Counted from the stretch's first letter, positions 25,780-34,164 are shown. The stretch: DNA of 64,000 bases from Aeromicrobium stalagmiti (GCF_013283745.1 NZ_JABSTZ010000002.1:558001-622000); one strand, 5' to 3'. Numbers and translations: made by a program. Notes: generated from the sequence alone by a model not told the origin.

Positions 25780-26325
25780 GTGACGGACGAGCGCGAGGTG
25801 CAGGACGGAGTGGGGGAGCCCGACGCCTTCGAGCGGCTGTGGACCCCCCACCGGATCGTCTACATCAAGGGCGAGAACAAGCCCGAGAGCTCCGCCGAGG
25901 CTGACTGCCCGTTCTGCCGGATCCCGGGGATGGACGACGCGGACGGCCTGATCGTCCACCGCGGCGAGGTGGCGTACGCCGTGCTCAACCTCTACCCCTA
26001 CAACGCCGGGCACCTGCTGGTCTGCCCCTACCGCCACGTCGCCGACTACACCGAGCTGACGCAGGAGGAGACGGTCGAGGTCGCCCTGCTGACGAAGCAG
26101 GCGATGCAGGTCATGCGTGCCGTCACGAGCCCGCAGGGCTTCAACCTGGGCATGAACCAGGGCAACATCGCGGGGGCCGGCATCGCCGCGCACCTGCACC
26201 AGCACATCGTCCCCCGATGGGGTGGCGACGCCAACTTCCTGCCCGTCATCGGGCACACCAAGACCATGCCGCAACTGCTGGGCGACACCCGCGAGATGCT
26301 CGCGGCCGCCTGGCCCAAGGAGTAG
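25780..26325 (+). CDS. HIT-family protein (Ap4A phosphorylase/hydrolase type)
   Basis: 181 residues from GTG 25780. CPFCRIPGMDD near residue 43 contributes zinc ligands, LNLYPYNAGHLLVCPYRH is the conserved strand, and the histidine triad is AAHLHQHIVPRW near residue 140. Actinobacterial homologues downstream of thrS (Rv2613c in M. tuberculosis) split diadenosine polyphosphates. Cytosolic. Only nine bases from the CDP-alcohol phosphotransferase gene, so same operon. Confidence 0.92.
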   Translation: MTDEREVQDGVGEPDAFERLWTPHRIVYIKGENKPESSAEADCPFCRIPGMDDADGLIVHRGEVAYAVLNLYPYNAGHLLVCPYRHVADYTELTQEETVEVALLTKQAMQVMRAVTSPQGFNLGMNQGNIAGAGIAAHLHQHIVPRWGGDANFLPVIGHTKTMPQLLGDTREMLAAAWPKE

Positions 26326-26334
26326 AAGAAGCCC

Positions 26335-26973
26335 ATGCTCGAACGTTTCCGCCAGTTCTGGACCAACGTCTGGTCCCCGCTCGCCGACCTGCTGCTGAGG
26401 CTCGGCGTCACGCCGAACCAGGTGACGGTCGTCGGCACGCTGGGCGTCAGCGGCGGCGCGCTGTTCTTCTTCCCGCGAGGTGACTTCTTCATCGGCGTCA
26501 TGGTCGTGACGGCATTCGTGTTCAGCGACATCATGGACGGCTACATGGCCCGCAAGCTGGGCACGTCGTCGAAGTGGGGCGCGTTCCTGGACTCCACGCT
26601 CGATCGCGTCGGCGACGCAGCGGTGTTCGGCGGCATCATGCTCTACTACACGACCTCCGACGCCGAGGCCGATCTCGGCGACCCCAGGATCTACCTCTAC
26701 CTGAGCCTGGCCTGCCTGGTGCTGGGCAACCTCACGTCGTACGCCCGTGCGCGCGCCGAGTCGCTCGGCATGACGGCGAAGGGCGGCATCGCCGAGCGGT
26801 CCGACCGGCTCGTCTCGATCCTGGTGATGACGGGCTTCGCCGGCCTGCTGGACCTGCCGTTCCTGCGCGAGATCACCCTCTGGGCGCTCGCCCTGGCCAG
26901 CCTGGTCACGGTCTTCCAGCGGATGCGGATCGTCTACAAGCAGGCGGTCGTCAACCCCGAGCTCGGATCCTGA
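26335..26973 (+). CDS. CDP-alcohol phosphatidyltransferase (PgsA/PIP-synthase family)
   Basis: 212 residues and six membrane segments. The full family signature D-x2-DG-x2-AR-x8-G-x3-D-x3-D is present as D65, D68, G69, A72, R73, G82, D86 and D90. It joins a CDP-diacylglycerol to an alcohol in the inner membrane. Position after thrS-HIT matches actinobacterial phosphatidylinositol-phosphate synthase, but the acyltransferase and pimA that normally follow are absent here, so the acceptor (inositol phosphate or glycerol phosphate) is uncertain. Confidence 0.9.
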   Translation: MLERFRQFWTNVWSPLADLLLRLGVTPNQVTVVGTLGVSGGALFFFPRGDFFIGVMVVTAFVFSDIMDGYMARKLGTSSKWGAFLDSTLDRVGDAAVFGGIMLYYTTSDAEADLGDPRIYLYLSLACLVLGNLTSYARARAESLGMTAKGGIAERSDRLVSILVMTGFAGLLDLPFLREITLWALALASLVTVFQRMRIVYKQAVVNPELGS

Positions 26974-27002
26974 CCGCTCAGAAGCCGTAGGACAAAAGGT
27001 GT

Positions 27003-27030
27003 AAGAAACGGGGCCCTCGGGCCTCCTACT
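27003..27030 (+). promoter_or_regulatory. Candidate ECF-type promoter before the sigma factor gene
   Basis: AAGAAAC (27003-27009), 14 bases, TCCTACT (27024-27030), 82 bases upstream of the sigma-factor GTG. The same pair with 14-15 base spacing precedes the sortase and its putative substrate. It may be the target of the sigma factor itself. Confidence 0.6.
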
Positions 27031-27111
27031 GGTGCACACCACACCGGGAGGAGGGCGAGGCGATGGCCGAGAATGTCGCAGTCATGCCCGGTTTCCTCCT
27101 AGGATGCGAGC

Positions 27112-28794
27112 GTGACCGAGCCGACGGGGCTGCCCGGACCGACCGATGCGGAGCTCGTCGCCCGCGTGCTGGCGGCCGACCGCGAGGCGCTCGGCACGAT
27201 GTACGACCGCTACGGCGGCAAGCTCTACGACTTCGCCTACTCGATGCTGCGCCAGCGCGAGGACGCCGCCGACGCGGTGGCCGACTCCTTCGTGATCGTC
27301 GCCGAGCGGCTCGGTCAGCTGCGCGAGGCCGATCGGCTGCGCCCCTGGCTCTACGCGATCGTGCGGAGCGAGTGCCTGCGCAGGCTCAAGGCGCGCAAGC
27401 GGATCGCCTTCGGCGACGACGAGCAGCTGGTCGCCATGGCTGACGACCGTCTGACCCCCGACCAGGAGGCCGAGCGCGCGGCCGCGCAGCAGATCGTCTG
27501 GGACGCCGCCGCCGGCCTCACGGACCGCGATCGTGCCCTGCTCGACCTGCACCTGCGCCAAGGCCTGGAGGGAGCCGAGCTCGGGGAGGCGATGGGCGTG
27601 ACGGCCGCCAACGCGTACGTCATGGTCAACCGGCTCAAGGCACAGGTCGAGCGCTCCCTCGGCGCGTTGCTCATCGCCCGCATGGGCCGCGACGACTGTG
27701 ACGAGCTCGACGGGGTGCTCGCCGACTGGGACGGCACGTTCTCGCCCCTCATCCGCAAGCGGGTTGCTCGCCACGTCGACGACTGCGATGTCTGCTCGCG
27801 GCGGCGCAAGAAGTTCCTCAGCCCCTGGATGCTGCTCGCCACCGTGCCGGTCTTCACCGCGCCGCTGTCGTTGCGCGACCGGGTCGTGGCCGACACCGAG
27901 CTGGTCGCGTTTACGACTCCTGCGGGCGAGCCCCTCGCCGCTGCGCCGCTGGCTGCCGCGACGATCCCGTCGGCGACGCGGCGACGACCGCGTGCTGCCG
28001 TCGCGGCGATCGCCGCAGCCGTCGTGCTCATCGGGGGCGGTGGGGCGGCCCTGCTGTGGCCGGGTGGTGACGACCCCACGCCGCAGTCGGCCGACGTCGC
28101 GACGCAGGCGCCCACGCCCACCGAGCCGGCGGCCACGCCGAGCGCACCGCCGAAGGACGTCAAGGACAAGAAGCCCAAGCCGACCCCCAGCGCCACGACA
28201 CCGGCGGCCATTGCTCCGGGCACCCTGACGCTGTCGACGTCGTCGATCTCCCTGGGACGCAGCGACAGCGCGGGGAGCTTCACGGTCACCAACACGGGTG
28301 ACGCTCCGGTCGCCTTCCAGCTCTCGGACGGCGCGGGCTGGCTGACGACCGCTGCTGCCAGTGCCACGGTGGCGCCCGGAGGCTCCACCACGGTGTCGGT
28401 GCGTGCTGACCGGGGAGCGGTGGCGGAGGGGGAGTCGTCCGACTCGGTGCGGGTCGCGTGGCCCTCGGGGCGGGCGTCGGTCAGGGTCTCCCTGACCGAG
28501 GAGCGCCCGCCGTCGGTGGGTCGACCGTCGACCGGCGCAGACCCGTCGTGCGAGGTCCCGGTCTCGGTCGCCGTGTCCGACGAGAGCCGGTTGACGTCGG
28601 TCGTGCTGCGCTGGAGCGGCCCGAGCGGCTCCGACAGCGCGACGATGACCCGGTCGGGCTCGCGGTGGACGGCCCAGATGGGCACGTTCTCGGTCGGCGG
28701 GTCGGTGACGATGCGCGTGACCGCCCGGGACGCACGCGGCAACCAGGCGACGGGCCCCAGCCGGACGGTGTCGGTCAACCCCTGCCCGCAGTAG
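27112..28794 (+). CDS. Sigma-70 family factor with fused zinc-finger, membrane segment and extracellular beta domain
   Basis: 560 residues from GTG 27112. Sigma region 2 about 14-95 (LGTMYDRYGGKLYDFAYS, LRPWLYAIVRSECLRRL), region 4 about 138-190 (DRDRALLDLHLRQGLEG, MGVTAANAYVMVNRLKAQV). A CxxC-type finger follows, RHVDDCDVCSRRRKK near residue 225. The membrane helix at about 298-320 (AAIAAAVVLIGGGGAALLW) is followed by a Pro/Thr/Lys linker. The extracellular part holds a BACON/Ig-like domain near 365-455 (SFTVTNTGDAPVAFQL) and a second beta region with paired cysteines. It appears to sense outside and direct transcription in one chain. Sortase and substrate genes follow. Confidence 0.87.
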   Translation: MTEPTGLPGPTDAELVARVLAADREALGTMYDRYGGKLYDFAYSMLRQREDAADAVADSFVIVAERLGQLREADRLRPWLYAIVRSECLRRLKARKRIAFGDDEQLVAMADDRLTPDQEAERAAAQQIVWDAAAGLTDRDRALLDLHLRQGLEGAELGEAMGVTAANAYVMVNRLKAQVERSLGALLIARMGRDDCDELDGVLADWDGTFSPLIRKRVARHVDDCDVCSRRRKKFLSPWMLLATVPVFTAPLSLRDRVVADTELVAFTTPAGEPLAAAPLAAATIPSATRRRPRAAVAAIAAAVVLIGGGGAALLWPGGDDPTPQSADVATQAPTPTEPAATPSAPPKDVKDKKPKPTPSATTPAAIAPGTLTLSTSSISLGRSDSAGSFTVTNTGDAPVAFQLSDGAGWLTTAAASATVAPGGSTTVSVRADRGAVAEGESSDSVRVAWPSGRASVRVSLTEERPPSVGRPSTGADPSCEVPVSVAVSDESRLTSVVLRWSGPSGSDSATMTRSGSRWTAQMGTFSVGGSVTMRVTARDARGNQATGPSRTVSVNPCPQ

Positions 28795-28846
28795 GGGTTC
28801 GTCGCCGCTGACAGGCCGGTGGCCGCACGGCTCGGCCGATAGTTGC

Positions 28847-28874
28847 AAGACCGGGGACCCTCGGTGCTCCCACT
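28847..28874 (+). promoter_or_regulatory. Candidate ECF-type promoter before the sortase gene
   Basis: AAGACCG (28847-28853), 14 bases, TCCCACT (28868-28874), 30 bases upstream of the sortase ATG. A two-mismatch version of the motifs at 27003 and 29570. Confidence 0.5.
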
Positions 28875-28903
28875 CGTGTCCGACCACGAGCCCGGAGGCC
28901 CCG

Positions 28904-29512
28904 ATGAAAGACCTGCTGAGACACCGGCTGCGCCGCGCCACGGCCGCCCTGACCCTGGGCGTCGCCCTGTGGGGCGCGGGCGGTCGAACCGGTGAGACCG
29001 TGCCGGCGGTCGTCGCGCCCCAGCCCACCCGAACGGTGCTCCCGCAGGTGCAGGTGGCGCCGGCGGCGCGCGACGTGGGGGAGCCCACGCGGCTGAGGAT
29101 CCCCGCGATCGGGGTCGACGAGCGCCTCCACGCCGTCGGCCTGCTGCCCAGCGGAGCGATGGAGACGCCGGACTTCGGCGATGCCGGCTGGTACGAGCCG
29201 GGTCCGCGGCCGGGGGCGCCCGGTCCGGCCGTGCTCGTGGCGCACGTGCACGGTCCGGCCGGCGACGACGTCTTCGCCGGGCTGCACGAGCTCAGGCGGG
29301 GCGACCGGGTGTCCGTCTCGCGGCACGGCGGGGGAGACACGTTCGTCGTGACGGACGTCGAGCAGGTCGACAAGGACGCGCTGCCGTACGACCGGATCTG
29401 GGGACCGACCCGCCGGCCGGTCCTGCGGCTCATCACCTGTGGCGGATCACCGGATCCGATCACTCGCACCTACCCCGACAACACGATCGTCTACGCCGAG
29501 AAATCACTCTGA
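28904..29512 (+). CDS. Class F sortase
   Basis: 202 residues. An N-terminal membrane segment (about 12-27) holds it outside the membrane. The catalytic set is VAHVHG (His114), LITCGG (Cys179) and ITRTYPDN (Arg188). RIPAIGVDERLHAVG and PGPAVLVAHVHG are typical of actinobacterial class F enzymes. It cleaves a sorting signal on a secreted protein and joins it to the wall. The next gene encodes a likely substrate, and both lie behind the same promoter motif as the upstream sigma factor. Confidence 0.92.
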   Translation: MKDLLRHRLRRATAALTLGVALWGAGGRTGETVPAVVAPQPTRTVLPQVQVAPAARDVGEPTRLRIPAIGVDERLHAVGLLPSGAMETPDFGDAGWYEPGPRPGAPGPAVLVAHVHGPAGDDVFAGLHELRRGDRVSVSRHGGGDTFVVTDVEQVDKDALPYDRIWGPTRRPVLRLITCGGSPDPITRTYPDNTIVYAEKSL

Positions 29513-29569
29513 CGACGGGCAGAAGCCGGCGCGAGACCTGCCGACGAAAAGGATTCTCGGAAAAGCTGC

Positions 29570-29598
29570 AAGAAACCTGCGGCCGGGTTGCTCCTACT
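29570..29598 (+). promoter_or_regulatory. Candidate ECF-type promoter before the proline-rich surface protein gene
   Basis: AAGAAAC (29570-29576), 15 bases, TCCTACT (29592-29598), 60 bases upstream of the ATG. Both boxes are identical to those before the sigma factor gene. Confidence 0.6.
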
Positions 29599-29657
29599 TC
29601 CGAACGAGCACGAACCACCCACCCACAGCAGCACCTCGACCTCACAGGAGACACGCC

Positions 29658-30284
29658 ATGAACACCACGATCCGCAACCTCGTCATCGCCGCCCCGCTGG
29701 CCACCGCCGCCTTCATGATGGTCCCGGCCGCCGCCATGGCGACCGAGCCCGGCCCCGTCATCGTCATGCCGCCGGCCGAGCCCCAGCCCGACATCGACGA
29801 CATCGCTCCGGCGCCGAAGCCCGAGAAGCCGAAGGGTCCGAGCGACATCGCTCCGGCGCCGAAGCCTGACAAGCCGAAGGGTCCGAGCGACATCGCTCCG
29901 GCGCCGAAGCCCGAGAAGCCGAAGGGTCCGGGCGACATCACCAACCCGGAGCCCGAGCCGACCCAGCCCACCGGCCCCGGCGACCTCACCAACCCGGAGC
30001 CCTGCCCGACCCACGGCGTCGACTGCACGCCCGACGGTGGGTCCGGCTCGGGCGACGACGACAGCGACCAGGACGAGACCGATCCCGATCCCGTCGACGG
30101 GTCCGCCGACCCCGCTGACGACGCGGTCGACACGATCGCCGTGCCCACCCGCGTCGACGCCGGTCTGGCCGCCGATGGTCAGGACGACGGCGGCATGAAC
30201 CTGTCGTGGCTGCTCGCCGGTGGCGCGGTCGTGAGCGCCTCGGGCGCGGCGTTCGCGGCCCGCAAGTGGGCGCGCAGTGCCTGA
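29658..30284 (+). CDS. Secreted Pro/Lys-repeat surface protein, probable sortase F substrate
   Basis: 208 residues. Signal peptide 1-28 (cut near AMA-TE). Residues 48-92 hold three copies of a 15-residue unit DIAPAPKPEKPKGPS, encoded by three 45-bp repeats, followed by shorter DITNPEPEP-type units, one disulfide pair (CPTHGVDC) and an acidic stretch. The C-terminus has VPTRVDAG (162-169), a hydrophobic helix (181-200) and a basic tail RKWARSA, the layout of a cell-wall sorting signal without LPXTG. I infer it spans the wall as a stalk. AGGAGA precedes the ATG. Confidence 0.75.
   Translation: MNTTIRNLVIAAPLATAAFMMVPAAAMATEPGPVIVMPPAEPQPDIDDIAPAPKPEKPKGPSDIAPAPKPDKPKGPSDIAPAPKPEKPKGPGDITNPEPEPTQPTGPGDLTNPEPCPTHGVDCTPDGGSGSGDDDSDQDETDPDPVDGSADPADDAVDTIAVPTRVDAGLAADGQDDGGMNLSWLLAGGAVVSASGAAFAARKWARSA
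29799..29933 (+). repeat. Three tandem 45-bp repeats inside the surface-protein gene
   Basis: Units 29799-29843, 29844-29888 and 29889-29933, nearly identical in DNA (changes at one or two codons, Glu/Asp). They encode DIAPAPKPEKPKGPS. Such repeats can change copy number between strains and so alter stalk length. Confidence 0.9.
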
Positions 30285-30293
30285 GTCGTGGGC

Positions 30294-30334
30294 GCAGAAG
30301 GACCCCGACCTCCCCGAGGCCGGGGTCCTTCTGC
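30294..30334 (+). terminator. Terminator hairpin after the surface-protein gene
   Basis: GCAGAAGGACCCCG (30294-30307) pairs perfectly with CGGGGTCCTTCTGC (30321-30334). It closes the sigma-sortase-substrate unit. Confidence 0.85.
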
Positions 30335-30443
30335 ATGCCCTGACCTGCGGGAACTACGTGACACGCCCTATGTGACATCAACGTTGACACATACCCCGGG
30401 TATGACGCATGCTGGTCGGACCGACCGACCACGAGGAGCACCG

Positions 30444-31469
30444 ATGTCGCAGACGATGGACCACCAGAACGCCGAGCTGCCCGACATCCCGGTCGACGTC
30501 AGTCCCGAGCAGTACGCCGACATCCTCCGCGGGCTGTCGCAGGCCTCGGTCGATCGTCACTTCGACGCCTTCGTCGACGTCCCGTGGGACCACCCCGACT
30601 TCCAGGTCCGGTCCGACGACCCGCGCTGGGTGCTGCCGACCGACGTCGATCCGCTCGGCGCGCACCCGTGGTACCAGGCCCAGTCGCTCGAGCGTCAGAT
30701 CGCGATCGGGCAGTGGCGCCAGGCCAACATCCTCAAGGTCGGTCTGCAGTTCGAGAACATCCTGATCCGCGGGATCATGCAGTACGTCTTCACGCTGCCC
30801 AACGGCTCGCCGGAGTACCGCTACCTGACGCACGAGGCGACCGAGGAGTGCCACCACACGCAGATGTTCCAGGAGACGGTCAACCGCATCGGTCTGCCGG
30901 TCGAGGGCATGCCGTGGCTGATGCGCCGCATCGCGGGCATCCTGCCGTGGGCGGGCTCCGCGGTGCCCTACGCGTTCTTCATCGGTGTCCTCGCCGGCGA
31001 GGAGCCGATCGACCACACGCAGAAGGGCATCCTGCGCAGCGGCAAGGAGCTGCCGCCCGTCCTGTCGCGGATCATGGAGATCCACGTGGCCGAGGAGGCC
31101 CGCCACATCTCGTTCGCCCACCACTACATCCGCCGCAACGCGCCCCGGCTCGGTCGCGTCGAGAAGCTCGTCATCTCGGTGCTGTTCCCGGTGATCATGC
31201 GGGTGCTGTGCGACGTGATCATGGTGCCCTCGAAGTCGTTCCGCCGGGAGTTCGGCATCCCGCGCAGCGTCATGAAGGACCTCTACTGGCGGGCCCCGGA
31301 GTCGCGCGAGCGCCTCCAGGAGCTGTTCGGTGACGTCCGGATGCTCGCCGACCAGGCCGGTCTGCGCCAGAGCCGGGTGTCGCGCCTGATGTGGAAGCTC
31401 TGCCGCATCGACGGCCGCGCCTCGCGCTACCGCAGCGAGCCGCCGGTCACCTTCGCGATCGCGGACTGA
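30444..31469 (+). CDS. Diiron oxygenase of the AurF (amine N-oxygenase) family
   Basis: 341 residues from the ATG at 30444, which has GAGGAG upstream. Iron-binding carboxylates and histidines stand in helices: Glu104 in LQFENILIRG, ATEECHHTQMF (134-142), EEP near 188 and VAEEARHISFAHHY (215-228). AurF-type enzymes oxidise aromatic amines stepwise to nitro groups with O2; others hydroxylate different substrates. No polyketide or arylamine genes are adjacent, so the substrate is unknown. The reductase gene starts four bases after the stop and is the obvious electron donor. Confidence 0.87.
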   Translation: MSQTMDHQNAELPDIPVDVSPEQYADILRGLSQASVDRHFDAFVDVPWDHPDFQVRSDDPRWVLPTDVDPLGAHPWYQAQSLERQIAIGQWRQANILKVGLQFENILIRGIMQYVFTLPNGSPEYRYLTHEATEECHHTQMFQETVNRIGLPVEGMPWLMRRIAGILPWAGSAVPYAFFIGVLAGEEPIDHTQKGILRSGKELPPVLSRIMEIHVAEEARHISFAHHYIRRNAPRLGRVEKLVISVLFPVIMRVLCDVIMVPSKSFRREFGIPRSVMKDLYWRAPESRERLQELFGDVRMLADQAGLRQSRVSRLMWKLCRIDGRASRYRSEPPVTFAIAD

Positions 31470-31473
31470 GCCG

Positions 31474-33138
31474 GTGGCCCACGTCGTCACCCAGGCGTGC
31501 TGCGGCGACGCCTCGTGCGTCTTCGCCTGCCCGGTCAACGCGATCCATCCGACGCCCGACGAGCCGGACTTCGCCCTGGCGGAGATGCTCTACATCGACC
31601 CGGTGTCGTGCGTCGACTGCGGTGCCTGCGTGACGGCGTGCCCCGTCGGCGCGATCGCGCCGCAGGACAAGCTCACCGAGGCCCAGCTGCCCTTCGTCGA
31701 CATCAATGCGGTGTTCCACGCCGAGCCGCGCAACCACCCGGCCCAGGCGCCGGTGGCGCCGGTGACCGGCCGGACCTCCCACGACGACCTCCGGGTCGCG
31801 ATCGTCGGGTCCGGTCCGGCCGCGCTCTACGCCGCCGACGAGCTGCTGAAGCGTCCGGGCGTCCACGTCACCGTGATCGACCGCCTGCCGACCCCGCACG
31901 GGCTGGTGCGCTCGGGGGTCGCGCCCGACCACCAGAGCACCAGGTCGATCGACGGGCTGTTCCGTCAGATCGAGGACCAGCCCGGCTTCTCCTACGTCCT
32001 GGGCGTCGAGGTTGGCACGGACATCTCCCACGCCGAGCTCGCCGACCACCACCACGCGGTCGTCTACGCGACCGGTGCGTCGAGCGACCGACGCCTCGGT
32101 GTCCCGGGGGAGGACCTCCCGGGCAGCACGACGGCGACGGCGTTCGTCGCCTGGTACAACGGCCATCCCGATCACGCAGACCACACCTTCGACCTGAGTG
32201 GCGAGCGGGCGGTCATCGTCGGCAACGGCAACGTCGCCCTCGACGTCGCCCGGATCCTGGCCACCGAGCCCGACCGGCTGGCGTCGACCGACATCGCCGA
32301 CCACGCGCTCGAGGCGCTGCGCGGCAGTGCGGTCCGCGAGATCGTGCTGCTCGGTCGTCGCGGCGCGGCCCAGGCGGCGTTCACCCTGCCCGAGCTGGTG
32401 GGTCTCGTGGCCCGCGACGACATCGAGATCGCCGTCGAGGGTGACGACCTCGTCGCACCCGTCGACGACCCCATGACGCGCGAGAAGATCGCGACGCTGC
32501 GCGCCGCAGCGTCGCGTCCGGCACGAACCGGTGCCCGCCGGATCGTCTTCCGCTTCGCGGCGTCGCCGGTCGAGGTGCGCGGCGACGGCGCTGTCGAGGG
32601 TGTCGTCGTCCGGCACAACCGGCTCGTGACGACGGAAGGCGTGGTCAGGCCTGAGCCGACCGACGTCACGGAGACGATCAGGACGGGCCTGGTGCTGCGG
32701 TCGATCGGCTACCGCGGCGTGCCGATCCCCGGCGTCCCCTTCGACGAGCGGGCGGCGGTCGTCCCGCACCGGGCCGGCCGGGTCGACGGACTGGCGGCGA
32801 CCTACGTCGTCGGCTGGATCAAGCGTGGACCGAACGGCTTCATCGGCACCAACAAGTCGTGTGCCCAGGAGACGGTGGAGAGCCTGGTCGCCGACGCCAA
32901 CGCCGGAGTCCTTCCGGCACCCGCACGCACGCACCGCGAGCTGCGCGCCCTCGTGCGGTCACGCTCGGCGGCCGCGATCGACGCTCGAGGCTGGCGAGCC
33001 ATCGACCAGCTGGAGCGGCTCGAGGGGGCGAGTCGGGGTCGTCCGCGCCGCAAGCTCGTGCGGCTCGCCGACCTGCTCGAGGCGGCCGCGGTCGCCGCTC
33101 CGGCCCGGCGACGGCGTCGCGGACTCGTCCGCCGGTAG
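31474..33138 (+). CDS. Ferredoxin-NADP reductase FprA-type fused to an N-terminal 7Fe/8Fe ferredoxin
   Basis: 554 residues from GTG 31474. Residues 1-75 are a two-cluster ferredoxin (CCGDASCVFACPVNAI and CVDCGACVTACPVGAI). The rest is an adrenodoxin-reductase/FprA fold with FAD site VAIVGSGPAALYAADELL near 108, VRSGVAPDH, NADPH site AVIVGNGNVALDVARIL near 245 and the C-terminal WIKRGPNGFIGTNKSCA. Such a chain passes electrons from NADPH through FAD to Fe-S clusters and on to an oxygenase, here probably the adjacent AurF-type enzyme. A basic, Arg-rich tail of about 60 residues follows the core. Confidence 0.9.
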   Translation: MAHVVTQACCGDASCVFACPVNAIHPTPDEPDFALAEMLYIDPVSCVDCGACVTACPVGAIAPQDKLTEAQLPFVDINAVFHAEPRNHPAQAPVAPVTGRTSHDDLRVAIVGSGPAALYAADELLKRPGVHVTVIDRLPTPHGLVRSGVAPDHQSTRSIDGLFRQIEDQPGFSYVLGVEVGTDISHAELADHHHAVVYATGASSDRRLGVPGEDLPGSTTATAFVAWYNGHPDHADHTFDLSGERAVIVGNGNVALDVARILATEPDRLASTDIADHALEALRGSAVREIVLLGRRGAAQAAFTLPELVGLVARDDIEIAVEGDDLVAPVDDPMTREKIATLRAAASRPARTGARRIVFRFAASPVEVRGDGAVEGVVVRHNRLVTTEGVVRPEPTDVTETIRTGLVLRSIGYRGVPIPGVPFDERAAVVPHRAGRVDGLAATYVVGWIKRGPNGFIGTNKSCAQETVESLVADANAGVLPAPARTHRELRALVRSRSAAAIDARGWRAIDQLERLEGASRGRPRRKLVRLADLLEAAAVAAPARRRRRGLVRR

Positions 33139-33228
33139 TGACCTGTCCGTCATGTGTCCGGCGGGCCGGCCCCGTGGCCCCGGGAGTAGAATGAGGTGCA
33201 CGTTCCCGGCACAACAAAGGACATCTCA

Positions 33229-34125
33229 GTGAGCATTGATGCAACAACGGTCGGCACCTCTCGCGTCAAGCGCGGCATGGCGGAGATGCTCAAGGGTGGC
33301 GTGATCATGGACGTCGTCAACGCCGAGCAGGCCAAGATCGCCGAAGACGCCGGCGCGGTCGCCGTGATGGCGCTCGAGCGGGTCCCGGCCGACATCCGTT
33401 CGCAGGGCGGCGTGGCCAGGATGTCCGATCCCGACCTGATCGACGGCATCATCGAGCAGGTCTCGATCCCGGTCATGGCCAAGGCCCGCATCGGTCACTT
33501 CGTCGAGGCACAGGTGCTGCAGAGCCTGGGTGTCGACTACATCGACGAGTCCGAGGTGCTGACCCCGGCCGACTACGCCAACCACATCGACAAGTGGAAC
33601 TACACGGTCCCGTTCGTGTGCGGAGCGACCAACCTGGGCGAGGCGCTGCGGCGCATCACCGAGGGTGCGGCGATGATCCGCTCCAAGGGCGAGGCCGGCA
33701 CCGGTGACGTCTCCAACGCCACGATGCACATGCGCAAGATCGGTGGCGAGATCCGCCGGCTGCAGTCGCTGTCCGTGGATGAGCTCTACGTCGCGGCCAA
33801 GGAGCTGCAGGCGCCGTTCGAGCTGGTCAAGGAGGTCGCCGAGGCGGGCAAGCTGCCCGTCGTGCTGTTCACCGCCGGCGGCATCGCGACCCCGGCCGAC
33901 GCGGCCATGATGATGCAGCTGGGTGCCGAGGGAGTGTTCGTCGGCTCGGGCATCTTCAAGTCCGGCAACCCCGCCGAGCGTGCTGCCGCGGTCGTCAAGG
34001 CCACCACGTTCTTCGACGACCCCGACGTCATCGCCAAGGTCTCGCGTGGCCTGGGCGAGGCGATGGTCGGCATCAACGTCGACGAGATCCCCGAGCCCCA
34101 CCGCCTGGCCGAACGCGGCTGGTGA
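33229..34125 (+). CDS. pdxS: Pyridoxal 5'-phosphate synthase lyase subunit PdxS
   Basis: 298 residues from GTG 33229 with AAAGGA upstream. [51 protein letters not shown], the ribose-phosphate lysine in [14 protein letters not shown] and the C-terminal GINVDEIP are invariant PdxS blocks. With PdxT it makes PLP from ribose 5-phosphate, glyceraldehyde 3-phosphate and glutamine-derived ammonia. Its partner pdxT lies about 8.2 kb downstream, beyond the duplicated signal-peptidase modules. A strong terminator follows it, so the two are not simply co-transcribed. Confidence 0.97.
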   Translation: MSIDATTVGTSRVKRGMAEMLKGGVIMDVVNAEQAKIAEDAGAVAVMALERVPADIRSQGGVARMSDPDLIDGIIEQVSIPVMAKARIGHFVEAQVLQSLGVDYIDESEVLTPADYANHIDKWNYTVPFVCGATNLGEALRRITEGAAMIRSKGEAGTGDVSNATMHMRKIGGEIRRLQSLSVDELYVAAKELQAPFELVKEVAEAGKLPVVLFTAGGIATPADAAMMMQLGAEGVFVGSGIFKSGNPAERAAAVVKATTFFDDPDVIAKVSRGLGEAMVGINVDEIPEPHRLAERGW

Positions 34126-34164
34126 TGCTCGCGCGGCCCACGCCGCGCAGCTCGACCGACGACC

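Noticed and set aside
27024-27030. T-box or riboswitch leaders before the sigma factor, thrS or pdxS genes
   Set aside because: I looked for conserved riboswitch cores and long structured leaders and saw none; only simple hairpins and the ECF-like boxes are present.
29799-29933. CRISPR-like short repeats
   Set aside because: Contiguous in-frame protein-coding 45-bp repeats without spacers; no cas genes in the window.
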